This document shows, piece by piece, positions 11,363 to 18,957 of a DNA stretch of 58,227 nt. Position 1 is the first letter of the stretch. Each line of letters starts with the position of its first letter. The translations under genes were made by a program, and so were the position numbers. The notes beneath the pieces were generated by a model that was not told the DNA's origin, ran no database searches, and was given only the letters and a program-made list of their open reading frames with translations. The DNA comes from Erysipelothrix aquatica (GTDB lineage Bacteria; Bacillota_I; Bacilli_A; Erysipelotrichales; Erysipelotrichaceae), in contig NZ_WTSY02000013.1 in assembly GCF_009828775.2 (NCBI RefSeq), positions 1 to 58,227 on the forward strand, given 5' to 3'.

Positions 11363-12250
11363 ATGAATCACGAAATGTATATGAGAGAAGCTATAAAACA
11401 AGCTAAATTGGCATATGAGATGGATGAAGTACCTGTCGGTGCTATCGTAGTAAAAGACGGAAAAATTATAGGTAAAGGATTCAATCTAAGAGAGAGTACC
11501 AAAAGAACAAGCGCACATGCAGAAATTGAAGCCATGAATGATGCGGGGAAATCACTTAATAGTTGGAACTTAAGCGGTTGTACTGTTTATGTAACTGTTG
11601 AACCTTGTCAAATGTGTGCAGGGGCAATGATTCAAGCTCATGTAGATACGGTAGTATATGGTGCTAATGAACCCAATAGTGGTAGCTATGGGTCAGTATT
11701 GAATATGTCTGAAATAAAGGGATTTAATCATTACCCGAAGGTAATCCCAAACATACTCGAATCTGAAGGGAGATTACTTATGAAAGAATTTTTTAAAGAA
11801 AAACGTAATAATGAAGTAAAAATCAAACGCGTCGATGAGAAATCCTATAATCTATACTTAGATGTCAGAAAGAAAGTGTTTGTTGAAGAACAAAACGTTG
11901 ATATAGGACTTGAAATAGATGAATATGATTCAGCTAATAACGAGAATGTAATGCATGTAATGGCGGTTGTTAATAATCAAGTTGTTGGAGCTGCACGTTA
12001 TGTGAAAAAGGGAGATACCCTCAAGGTTGGACGAGTTGCAGTGCTCAAAGAGTATCGAAAATTCAAAATAGGGACTAAGTTGCTCCAAGATGCGGAGAAA
12101 CAAGCGAAAAATAATGGATTTAAACGACTTGAATTGGGTGCCCAGATTCAAGCAATACCATTCTATGAAAAAAATGGTTATAAAGAATATGGTGAAGTCT
12201 TTGATGACGCAGGGATTGATCATATAATGATGGAAAAGGAAATCAAATAA
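11363..12250 (+). CDS. tadA: tRNA adenosine deaminase TadA fused to GNAT acetyltransferase
   Basis: A 295-residue two-domain protein. Residues 1-150 are TadA, which converts A34 of tRNA-Arg(ACG) to inosine; the zinc/catalytic motifs are HAE (His52, Glu54) and PCQMC (Cys82, Cys85). Residues 151-295 are a GNAT acetyltransferase (RKKVFVEEQNVDIGLEIDEYD, then VGRVAVLKEYRKFKIGTKLL and PFYEKNGYKEYG). The acetyl-CoA loop reads RKFKIG, with Lys where a Gly is common. TadA alone is normally about 150-170 residues, so this is a true fusion; there is no stop or in-frame ribosome site at the junction. AGGTGATAG precedes the start. The acceptor of the GNAT part is unknown. Confidence 0.92.
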   Translation: MNHEMYMREAIKQAKLAYEMDEVPVGAIVVKDGKIIGKGFNLRESTKRTSAHAEIEAMNDAGKSLNSWNLSGCTVYVTVEPCQMCAGAMIQAHVDTVVYGANEPNSGSYGSVLNMSEIKGFNHYPKVIPNILESEGRLLMKEFFKEKRNNEVKIKRVDEKSYNLYLDVRKKVFVEEQNVDIGLEIDEYDSANNENVMHVMAVVNNQVVGAARYVKKGDTLKVGRVAVLKEYRKFKIGTKLLQDAEKQAKNNGFKRLELGAQIQAIPFYEKNGYKEYGEVFDDAGIDHIMMEKEIK

Positions 12251-12283
12251 AAAAACATCAATCTTAGTGATTGATGTTTTTTT
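12249..12283. terminator. Bidirectional terminator after tadA
   Basis: A 15-bp stem (ACATCAATC / GATTGATGT core) lies between A7 and T7 tracts. It serves tadA and, on the other strand, the sortase gene. Confidence 0.9.
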
Positions 12284-12294
12284 ATAGCATAAAC

Positions 12295-12900
12295 TTATGT
12301 GTTCGGTACTTCACTGATTTGTGTTGCTTTGACGATAGTTCGCCATGGATCAACAGTTGTCTGTTCTGTACATGTAATTAAAGTAAGTGTTCTAGCATCT
12401 GGAGTATCATTCAAGACCGACACATCCGTATGATGAACGGTAGAAATGTCTTCAATACGATAAGTGTAAGTATTCTTTTTATCGTTAAGTATTACTTCAT
12501 CACCAATTTCAAGTTTATCAAAATCTCTAAAGACACAGCTTGCACAGTTACCATTGTGGCCCGCGATAGCAAAGTTTCCGTTACCTGTAGGTTCAGGAGA
12601 ACTTTCATACGCAACTACATAGCGAGAAAGATAGTTCCAATCATTTGTTTTAGCAATCAAATGATTAACACCGAGTTTTTCAATAACTATATAGCCCCAT
12701 ACATTGGCATCAACAGTCTCAGCTGGCAATTCCGAGTTCTCAGATAATAAAGGAGCATTCATAAAATTTTGTAGTTCCTGTTCCTGTGATTTACGTTCGA
12801 AGTATTTGATACCGACATCGTAAACAATGATTGAGAGCCCCAGCACAGTCATTAGTATCCCAATGATACCAAGAACATTTACTTTTTTCTTCTTTTCCAT
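12295..12900 (-). CDS. Sortase (membrane cysteine transpeptidase)
   Basis: A 201-residue sortase that should attach surface proteins to the cell wall. One N-terminal membrane helix (about residues 9-28) follows a KKKK cytoplasmic tip. The catalytic triad is visible: His115 in AIAGHNG, Cys177 in TLITCT and Arg187 in PWRT. The class (A, D or E-like) and sorting motif cannot be fixed by eye. No substrate gene with an LPxTG-type tail is in the window. No proper Shine-Dalgarno site is present: a TTGTAA-17-TATAAT promoter ends six bases before the ATG, so the mRNA may be leaderless. Confidence 0.9.
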   Translation of the reverse strand: MEKKKKVNVLGIIGILMTVLGLSIIVYDVGIKYFERKSQEQELQNFMNAPLLSENSELPAETVDANVWGYIVIEKLGVNHLIAKTNDWNYLSRYVVAYESSPEPTGNGNFAIAGHNGNCASCVFRDFDKLEIGDEVILNDKKNTYTYRIEDISTVHHTDVSVLNDTPDARTLTLITCTEQTTVDPWRTIVKATQISEVPNT

Positions 12901-12906
12901 ACCTTA

Positions 12907-12935
12907 ATTATATGGAATCAAATAAGTAATTACAA
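12907..12935 (-). promoter_or_regulatory. Sortase promoter, six bases before the ATG
   Basis: Read on the minus strand: TTGTAA (12935-12930), a 17-base spacer, TATAAT (12912-12907), six bases, then ATG at 12900. The start of transcription should fall on the start codon. Confidence 0.7.
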
Positions 12936-12948
12936 CCAATAGGCCGTA

Positions 12949-12957
12949 TGATATAAT
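12949..12957 (+). promoter_or_regulatory. Extended -10 promoter of dnaX
   Basis: TGATATAAT is an extended -10 box. The predicted start near 12964 gives a leader of only about 11 bases, just enough for AGGTGA (12965-12970) before the dnaX ATG. Confidence 0.6.
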
Positions 12958-12974
12958 GAATAATAGGTGATAAC

Positions 12975-14846
12975 ATGGCATATCAGTCATTATATAGAAA
13001 ATACAGACCTTCTACGATGGACGAAGTAGTCGGCCAACAACATATTGTTGAAGTCCTTACAAATTCAGTAAAAAAAGATAAGATATCGCATGCTTATCTT
13101 TTAACTGGTCCACGAGGTACCGGGAAAACCTCAACAGCAAAATTGTTTGCACGTGCAGTAAACTGTACAAGTGACACTGAACTGATCTGTGGTCAGTGTG
13201 ATAACTGTGTTGCAGTACAAAATAACACGCACCCTGACTTAATTGAAATCGATGCAGCAAGTAATAACGGTGTCGATGAAATCCGAAGTCTAATCGAACG
13301 TGTTAAATACACACCAATTTTAGGTAAATATAAAGTTTATATTATTGATGAGGTCCATATGTTAACACAAGGTGCATTTAATGCCCTTTTGAAGACATTA
13401 GAGGAACCACCAAGTCACGTCGTCTTTATTCTTGCGACTACAGAAATTCATAAAGTGCTTCCAACCATCATTTCAAGATGCCAAAGATTCGATTTTACGA
13501 GAATTCCTGAATTGGCAATTGCAGAGCGTTTAGACAGTATTTTAGAGAAAGAACATGAAAGTGCAGAACCTGGTGCAACGGAATTGATTGCATCATTATC
13601 GGGTGGTGGATTGCGTAATGCTCTAACTATTCTAGAACAAGCAATTGTGCTATCTGATGGTCCAATTACAAAGCAACAAATCTATGCGTCAAACGGTGTA
13701 CTGTCAGTTGATGGAAAAATGGAAATGTTTAGAAATATTGCGGCAAGTGATATGCAGCAACTTATTGATAATATTCAAGCTATGAAAATGCAATCAGTCA
13801 GCTATGATCGCTTAGTGATGGACATTACTAAAAACCTCAAAGATAGTCTGATTTATACGTATACTAAAATGAATACATTAACTGAAGATACTTTAGTTCG
13901 TTATTTATCAGAAGCATTTACAACAGATGTTCGTCTTAAAATGATTGATATCTTGTTAGAGTATGCAGAAAAGATGCGTTTCTCACAACAACCCGAAATG
14001 TACTTTGAGATTGCTATGTTAGACATATTCAATCATTTTTCGAATAACTCAGGTATAGTACAAGGACAGCCAACTCAAAAATATACGCAGTTTGTTCCAA
14101 ATAAACAAGAGACTGTAGTTGAAACTCCAAAAGACTTAAATCCGATAGTAGAATCCGTAAATACGAAAGGTGCTACAGATTTAGATCCAGTAGTACTCAC
14201 AAAAGATGTAAGTAAACAACCAGAAGTTGTTATATCGAATCCAGAAGATGCAATACAATTTGAGTTTGATGATACTGAACATGAAGTAATCGAAGATGTC
14301 ATTGATGATTCAATAAACGCATCAAGTATTGCTCCTGTACATACAGAAAATAGTATTGGGCTAAAGAATATTGATACTGATATGGTTATAAGACTTATGG
14401 TAACTGCTGATAAGTCACTAAGATTAGCAGATGAAGAGCAATTTACGCAAATCCAAAGGTATCGAAATATACCACAATGGGCACGATCAGCGAGATTACT
14501 ATCTGGCGGTAAAGTTGTGTTAAGTAGTCCGTTCTTTGTGGTTGTGGCGATGCAGTCTGAAATTGAAGTTCGTGAAATTGGTGAAGCACGGAATCGTCAC
14601 GAACTCAATAAATTTAGCGAAGTGATTTTCAATAAAGATAAAACAATCTTAGCAATCTCGGTAAATATGTATCAAGAAGCGGTCGCGAGGTTTATTGAAC
14701 TTAATAAAGCAGGAACCTTACCAAGTCCTGTTTTACCTGAAGAACTTACTGTAACAGAAGAAAATGCGGAAGATGCACGAATTGTTGATGAGTCACTTGA
14801 TAGTGTCTTAAATCTATTTGGTGACTCCGTAGAAATTATTGAATAG
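12975..14846 (+). CDS. dnaX: DNA polymerase III subunits gamma/tau
   Basis: A 623-residue clamp-loader ATPase. The AAA+ core (about 1-370) shows Walker A GPRGTGKT, the zinc module with Cys in CTSDTELICGQCDNC, Walker B VYIIDEVHML, the SRC sensor ISRCQRFDF and sensor 2 GGLRNAL. An acidic linker (about 370-465) and a C-terminal domain (465-623) correspond to the tau part that contacts the polymerase. The length is normal. AGGTGA precedes the ATG. recR starts 8 bp downstream; the small DNA-binding gene ybaB, which usually separates these two, is absent. Confidence 0.96.
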   Translation: MAYQSLYRKYRPSTMDEVVGQQHIVEVLTNSVKKDKISHAYLLTGPRGTGKTSTAKLFARAVNCTSDTELICGQCDNCVAVQNNTHPDLIEIDAASNNGVDEIRSLIERVKYTPILGKYKVYIIDEVHMLTQGAFNALLKTLEEPPSHVVFILATTEIHKVLPTIISRCQRFDFTRIPELAIAERLDSILEKEHESAEPGATELIASLSGGGLRNALTILEQAIVLSDGPITKQQIYASNGVLSVDGKMEMFRNIAASDMQQLIDNIQAMKMQSVSYDRLVMDITKNLKDSLIYTYTKMNTLTEDTLVRYLSEAFTTDVRLKMIDILLEYAEKMRFSQQPEMYFEIAMLDIFNHFSNNSGIVQGQPTQKYTQFVPNKQETVVETPKDLNPIVESVNTKGATDLDPVVLTKDVSKQPEVVISNPEDAIQFEFDDTEHEVIEDVIDDSINASSIAPVHTENSIGLKNIDTDMVIRLMVTADKSLRLADEEQFTQIQRYRNIPQWARSARLLSGGKVVLSSPFFVVVAMQSEIEVREIGEARNRHELNKFSEVIFNKDKTILAISVNMYQEAVARFIELNKAGTLPSPVLPEELTVTEENAEDARIVDESLDSVLNLFGDSVEIIE

Positions 14847-14854
14847 GAGTTATA

Positions 14855-15445
14855 ATGTATCCGAAAACACTGCAACAACTCATAGAGTCTTTTAAAATGC
14901 TTCCTGGAGTTGGTCAAAAAACAGCAGAACGTTATGCACTTACAATGTTGGAATCAAACATTGAAGATCTCAACGAATTTGCAAGCAATCTGATGAATAT
15001 AAAATTAAACATTAAAACATGTAAAGTATGCCATAATCTTACAGAAACAGAAATCTGCGATATTTGTGCAGATAATACTCGTGATCAAAATACAATTTGT
15101 GTTGTTTCAAGTGCTAAAGAAGTTTTCTCAATCGAAAAAACACAAGAATATCATGGTGTCTATCATGTACTCGACGGCCTGATTTCAACGAAAAAAGGCA
15201 TAATGCCTGATCAATTGAATATTGAAAGTTTGGAAAAACGTCTATCCCAAGAATCAAAAGAAGTGATTTTAGCATTGAATGCAACAGTTGAAGGTGAAAT
15301 GACTTCATTGTACCTTGCTAAAAGGCTCGAGGATAGAGTTGATGTAACACGTTTGGCTTTCGGACTTCCAATTGGAGGGCATCTCGATTATGCCGATGAC
15401 ATGACATTAATCAAAGCTTTTGAAGGGCGTAATAAAATTAAGTAA
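14855..15445 (+). CDS. recR: Recombination protein RecR
   Basis: A 196-residue protein of the RecFOR gap-repair pathway that forms a DNA clamp. The helix-hairpin-helix LPGVGQKTAERYA is at about residues 15-27. A four-cysteine zinc finger follows (CKVCHNLTETEICDIC, about 55-70). The Toprim domain includes ICVVSSAKEV and the conserved end LAFGLPIGGHLDYADDMTL. AGGAG lies before the ATG. It forms an operon with dnaX and the unknown gene that follows. Confidence 0.95.
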   Translation: MYPKTLQQLIESFKMLPGVGQKTAERYALTMLESNIEDLNEFASNLMNIKLNIKTCKVCHNLTETEICDICADNTRDQNTICVVSSAKEVFSIEKTQEYHGVYHVLDGLISTKKGIMPDQLNIESLEKRLSQESKEVILALNATVEGEMTSLYLAKRLEDRVDVTRLAFGLPIGGHLDYADDMTLIKAFEGRNKIK

Positions 15446-15459
15446 AGGAGGATAACATA

Positions 15460-16326
15460 ATGAGCTCAATCGCATATATTTCGGATGAAAGAATGATAGA
15501 ATTTCATAGAAGTAATGGTCATCGTTCCATCAATTTTTGGCGTCTTAGCACGAAGCGATTTGAACGTTTTGATGTGGGCTCATTGTTATTCTTTATAGAC
15601 AAACGTTATATTCACCCCGTAACAAAGGAAAAAGGAATTATTGGATATGGACGTGCTCGTAGCGTACGAACGATGAGTATCAAGCGGACATGGGACGAGT
15701 ACCAACACATGAATGGATACAAAGATTATCCTTCGTTTCATGAGTCCATTATGAATGCAACTAAAGATGGGGAAGCGCCTAAGCAAATTCAATCAATCGA
15801 ATTAGATCATGTCGTATTTTTCAAAGGACCAGTCTTTCTAAGTGAAGTTGACTTCGTCTTGCCAAGTAGACTTGAATCATTCTTGTATCTTGTAGATGGT
15901 GGCAGAGATGTCGCGATTGAACTCTTAAAGAAAGCAGAAACGATTGGTATCGATCAATGGTTTGCAGCAATAAATGCGCGCGTAGAAATGAATTTAATTT
16001 ATGAAGATATCCATGAACAGACGATCCGAAATGCAATTTCTGATATAGCAGTAACATGGACACAATTACAAGAAAATTTGACCTACAATATTGAAAATAC
16101 ATCGCGAATCGGTCCAATCGCATATCAATATACGGAGCGGTTAACTAAAATCTATTTGCCAAGCTCATCAATAAAAAACCATTTTTACGAGCTTCTCGGT
16201 ATTATAACGTGGTTAAAAAAAGAACTCGAAGTTTATCAACTTGAGTTCGTCATTGTATCGAAAACTTCGATGCGTGATTTTGAAGATCAATTTAAGCGCC
16301 TGAAGTTAACGCCCTTATATATTTAG
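15460..16326 (+). CDS. Unknown protein, possible PUA/EVE-like N-terminus
   Basis: I do not recognise this 288-residue protein. It is soluble, with no signal or membrane segment. The N-terminal third (FWRLSTKRFERFDVGSLLFF ... KGIIGYGRA) has the rhythm of PUA/EVE-like nucleic-acid-binding folds, in which a beta strand with FxxGD/SLLFF is followed by a GxG turn; this is a weak impression. The rest is predicted mixed helix and strand. It begins 14 bp after recR behind a strong AAAGGAGG site and is probably translated from the dnaX-recR transcript. Its last 35 bases overlap the 3' end of the convergent CYTH gene, with no terminator visible. Confidence 0.75.
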   Translation: MSSIAYISDERMIEFHRSNGHRSINFWRLSTKRFERFDVGSLLFFIDKRYIHPVTKEKGIIGYGRARSVRTMSIKRTWDEYQHMNGYKDYPSFHESIMNATKDGEAPKQIQSIELDHVVFFKGPVFLSEVDFVLPSRLESFLYLVDGGRDVAIELLKKAETIGIDQWFAAINARVEMNLIYEDIHEQTIRNAISDIAVTWTQLQENLTYNIENTSRIGPIAYQYTERLTKIYLPSSSIKNHFYELLGIITWLKKELEVYQLEFVIVSKTSMRDFEDQFKRLKLTPLYI

Positions 16327-16834
16327 GTTTTGCTTCGTGGTATTCAACATTTAACTCATTGAGCATATCTACATAGTGTGGATATGCTTTTTCGTTTGCT
16401 TCATGTAGTTCATATTCCAATTCGAAATCGTTGTGGTTCTCGAATGATGATGCATCGAGGCACCAAGACCCATAAGTATCATCATACGTATAGCGTTGTG
16501 TGTCACTATATGCAATGCAATCCAATTGGTTAACGTCCAAGTTTAACCGATTAAAAAAATCAATGACGGAAGGGTGGTCTAATGTCTTTGTTTCTAAGAG
16601 CACCTCATGTTCCATGACCCCATCCTCTTGAGGAATTTTAACTGTAAACTCGAAGCGATTATCGACTGTGCGAATACGGCACATGATGCCCATACTGTAC
16701 AGTTGACGATCAGGTGTATCGTAGTAATCATTGCGTTGGTTGACTCCAGAATCGAAAGGCAATTTCGACTTAATCTTCTCAAATAACGGTTCATCCAACA
16801 TTGTTTTGTATTCAATCTCTAGGTTATGTTTCAT
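16292..16834 (-). CDS. CYTH-domain protein (YjbK-like triphosphatase)
   Basis: A 180-residue CYTH/triphosphate-tunnel protein. The defining ExExK motif is near the N-terminus (LEIEYK), with paired charged strands after it (CRIRTVDNRFEFTVKIP, EHEVLLET). Family members hydrolyse inorganic triphosphate or similar polyphosphate compounds; the substrate here is unknown. In many Firmicutes a yjbK homologue lies next to the NAD kinase gene, as here, where the two are divergent with 42 bp between them. No Shine-Dalgarno site is evident before the ATG; TAACAT six bases upstream is a possible -10 of a leaderless mRNA. Confidence 0.87.
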   Translation of the reverse strand: MKHNLEIEYKTMLDEPLFEKIKSKLPFDSGVNQRNDYYDTPDRQLYSMGIMCRIRTVDNRFEFTVKIPQEDGVMEHEVLLETKTLDHPSVIDFFNRLNLDVNQLDCIAYSDTQRYTYDDTYGSWCLDASSFENHNDFELEYELHEANEKAYPHYVDMLNELNVEYHEAKPKYIRALTSGA

Positions 16835-16841
16835 ATTACTA

Positions 16842-16850
16842 TGTTACAAT
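16842..16850 (+). promoter_or_regulatory. Extended -10 promoter of nadK
   Basis: TGTTACAAT is an extended -10 box. Transcription would start near 16857, leaving a short leader with AAGGAAG (16864-16870) six bases before the nadK ATG. Confidence 0.55.
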
Positions 16851-16876
16851 ATGTCTAAAGGAAAAGGAAGTAACTT

Positions 16877-17659
16877 ATGAAACGATTTATAACAATTCAT
16901 CGTGGTGATAGTGCATCAGAAAGTATTTGCCAAATGGTAACACGCAAATTAACTGAAGGTGGTATGGTTCGTGATGAGCATCAACCAGAACTCGTGATTT
17001 GTGTTGGTGGTGATGGTACTTTGTTGAAAGCCTTTCACGAGTATATTGATAAAGTTGAAGACGTCTCGTTTGTGGGTATTCATACGGGTACTTTAGGGTT
17101 TTCAACAGATTATACACAGGATCAAATTGATGATTTCATTGCGGATGTATTAACAAAACAACCGATCATTGATGAGAAGAGAATCTTAGAAGTCACTTTA
17201 AAAAATACTACCAAGGTGTCCCATTACTACGCACTTAATGAAGTTCGCGTGGAAAATATTGTAAAGACGCAAACGATGGATATTCATATTGACGATTCAT
17301 ATTTTGAAACTTTTAGAGGAAATGGTGTATGTATATCAGGGCAATATGGATCGACTGCATATAATCGTTCGATTGGCGGAGCAGTAATTTATCCGGGTCT
17401 TGATCTCTTACAGATGACAGAAATATCTGGAATTCACCATCGCCACGCTCGAAGTTTAGGGTCACCACTGGTGATGAATCCACATACAACAATTAGACTT
17501 ACGAGTGACTCGTTTGATCATGCGTTGCTTTGCTATGACCATCTACATGTTCATTTAGATTCAATCCACGATATAACAATTCGAAATAGTGACCATGTCA
17601 TGCGTTTTGCTCGTTTCAAAGAGATACCTCATATAACACGCTTAAATGCACTATTCTAA
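16877..17659 (+). CDS. nadK: NAD kinase
   Basis: A 260-residue enzyme that makes NADP from NAD with ATP or polyphosphate. The conserved GGDGTLLKAF motif holds the catalytic Asp (about residue 50). ALNEVRVE is the NE/D motif, and GSTAYNRSIGGAVIYPG is the second glycine-rich motif of the family. The length fits the short Gram-positive form. A clear ribosome site (AAGGAAG) precedes the ATG. It is monocistronic, ended by a bidirectional terminator shared with the rodA-type gene. Confidence 0.95.
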   Translation: MKRFITIHRGDSASESICQMVTRKLTEGGMVRDEHQPELVICVGGDGTLLKAFHEYIDKVEDVSFVGIHTGTLGFSTDYTQDQIDDFIADVLTKQPIIDEKRILEVTLKNTTKVSHYYALNEVRVENIVKTQTMDIHIDDSYFETFRGNGVCISGQYGSTAYNRSIGGAVIYPGLDLLQMTEISGIHHRHARSLGSPLVMNPHTTIRLTSDSFDHALLCYDHLHVHLDSIHDITIRNSDHVMRFARFKEIPHITRLNALF

Positions 17660-17687
17660 AAAAAACAGGAGATAATCCTGTTTTTTA
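17660..17687. terminator. Bidirectional terminator, nadK and rodA-type gene
   Basis: A stem of AAAAAACAGGA (17660-17670) and TCCTGTTTTTT (17676-17686) with a five-base loop. It overlaps the stop codon of the minus-strand gene. Confidence 0.85.
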
Positions 17688-18890
17688 GTGTCTGTGTCTA
17701 TTTTGTGTTTCACTGTACATATGAAATGCGACGGCAAGTGGAATCATATATGAAAGCAATGATGATCCCCCATACGAAATAAAGGGTAAAGTAATTCCGG
17801 TAATCGGAAGCACTGCCATAATCATCCCAATATTTTCTAGATGCTGGAAGAAAATCATTCCAATGATTCCCATCATCATATAACGTTCTCTCGGTAAATC
17901 ACTGTGTTTTGTAATGGAGACGAGTTTAATATCAAATAAGAATGATAGTGCGATAGTTATTGAGCCACCGATGAAACCAAAATTTTGAGAAATAACGGCA
18001 AAGATGAAGTCTGTTTGTGCTTCAGGATAATGGGCAATCATCGTTCCGAGAGGATGTCCATTAATACCAGCAGTTCCGTAAGAAATCATCGATTGGAAAA
18101 GTTGGTAACCATGTCCCATAGCGTACTTTTCATAGTCAAGCCAGCCATAGAAACGATCCAAGCGATATGACGTCGATCCTCCACCAAGTAAAGTATTCAA
18201 GACATCTGGGTAGTTATAGTAGAGGAAGACAATTCCTAATAATGCGCCAATACTTAATGTTGCAATGATAATGAACCATTCGCGACGTACACCAGATAAA
18301 ATAAACATAGTTGCTAAACTAAATAGAATAACAATAGGAACTCCAGTATCTGGTTGTAAGAAAATTAGGATAAAAGGTGGGAGTGCAAATTTAGCAATTT
18401 TGAAAAATAGTTGAAAATCACTTTGAAATGTATACCCTTCTTTATCGGTATTATGTTGATGAATGACATTTGCAGCTTTGATAACTAAGACAATTTTCAT
18501 GAACTCACTAGGCTGAAAAGAACCGATTCCAGGGATCATATACCAAGCCCGTGTTCCGTTAATTGGTGCAACGATACTGCTGTTGATATTTGCAAAACGT
18601 GCGATTACAAGACCAGCTAGAAGGACCATTAAGATCCAATAAGCTATATCTATCGCAGTAAACAGTCGGTCTATTCCGATTTTAATTAGAAATGCGATAA
18701 CTGCGAATCCAATCGCAAACCACATTAATTGTTTCTTAACTAAAGAAATTGCATCTGCTTGACCATTATCTAAAAGTGGTGCGGATAGATAGATGGCCAC
18801 AACACTTATCGTTGCGAATGCAATCATAATTCCGAACAAAACTTTGTCTAAGGTAAAGTAGCGCTTACTTTCATTGATGAATTTGTTCAT
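17685..18890 (-). CDS. rodA: SEDS cell-wall polymerase, RodA type
   Basis: A 401-residue polytopic membrane protein of the SEDS family (FtsW/RodA/SpoVE), peptidoglycan glycosyltransferases that work with class B penicillin-binding proteins. The family motifs are present: IGSFQPSEFMKI near residue 135, PEAQTDFIFAVISQNFGFIGG, and LPFISYGGSSLLSYM near the C-terminus. The ENIGMIMAVLPITGITLPF stretch looks more like RodA than FtsW, but no partner PBP gene is nearby to confirm it. AAAGGAGCGACA precedes the ATG. It is divergent from the PTS-like gene. Confidence 0.88.
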   Translation of the reverse strand: MNKFINESKRYFTLDKVLFGIMIAFATISVVAIYLSAPLLDNGQADAISLVKKQLMWFAIGFAVIAFLIKIGIDRLFTAIDIAYWILMVLLAGLVIARFANINSSIVAPINGTRAWYMIPGIGSFQPSEFMKIVLVIKAANVIHQHNTDKEGYTFQSDFQLFFKIAKFALPPFILIFLQPDTGVPIVILFSLATMFILSGVRREWFIIIATLSIGALLGIVFLYYNYPDVLNTLLGGGSTSYRLDRFYGWLDYEKYAMGHGYQLFQSMISYGTAGINGHPLGTMIAHYPEAQTDFIFAVISQNFGFIGGSITIALSFLFDIKLVSITKHSDLPRERYMMMGIIGMIFFQHLENIGMIMAVLPITGITLPFISYGGSSLLSYMIPLAVAFHMYSETQNRHRH

Positions 18891-18957
18891 TGTCGCTCCT
18901 TTTGTGAATAGATAGAATAGTGTATAATATATAAAGATAAATCAAGAGGTGTTCCAC

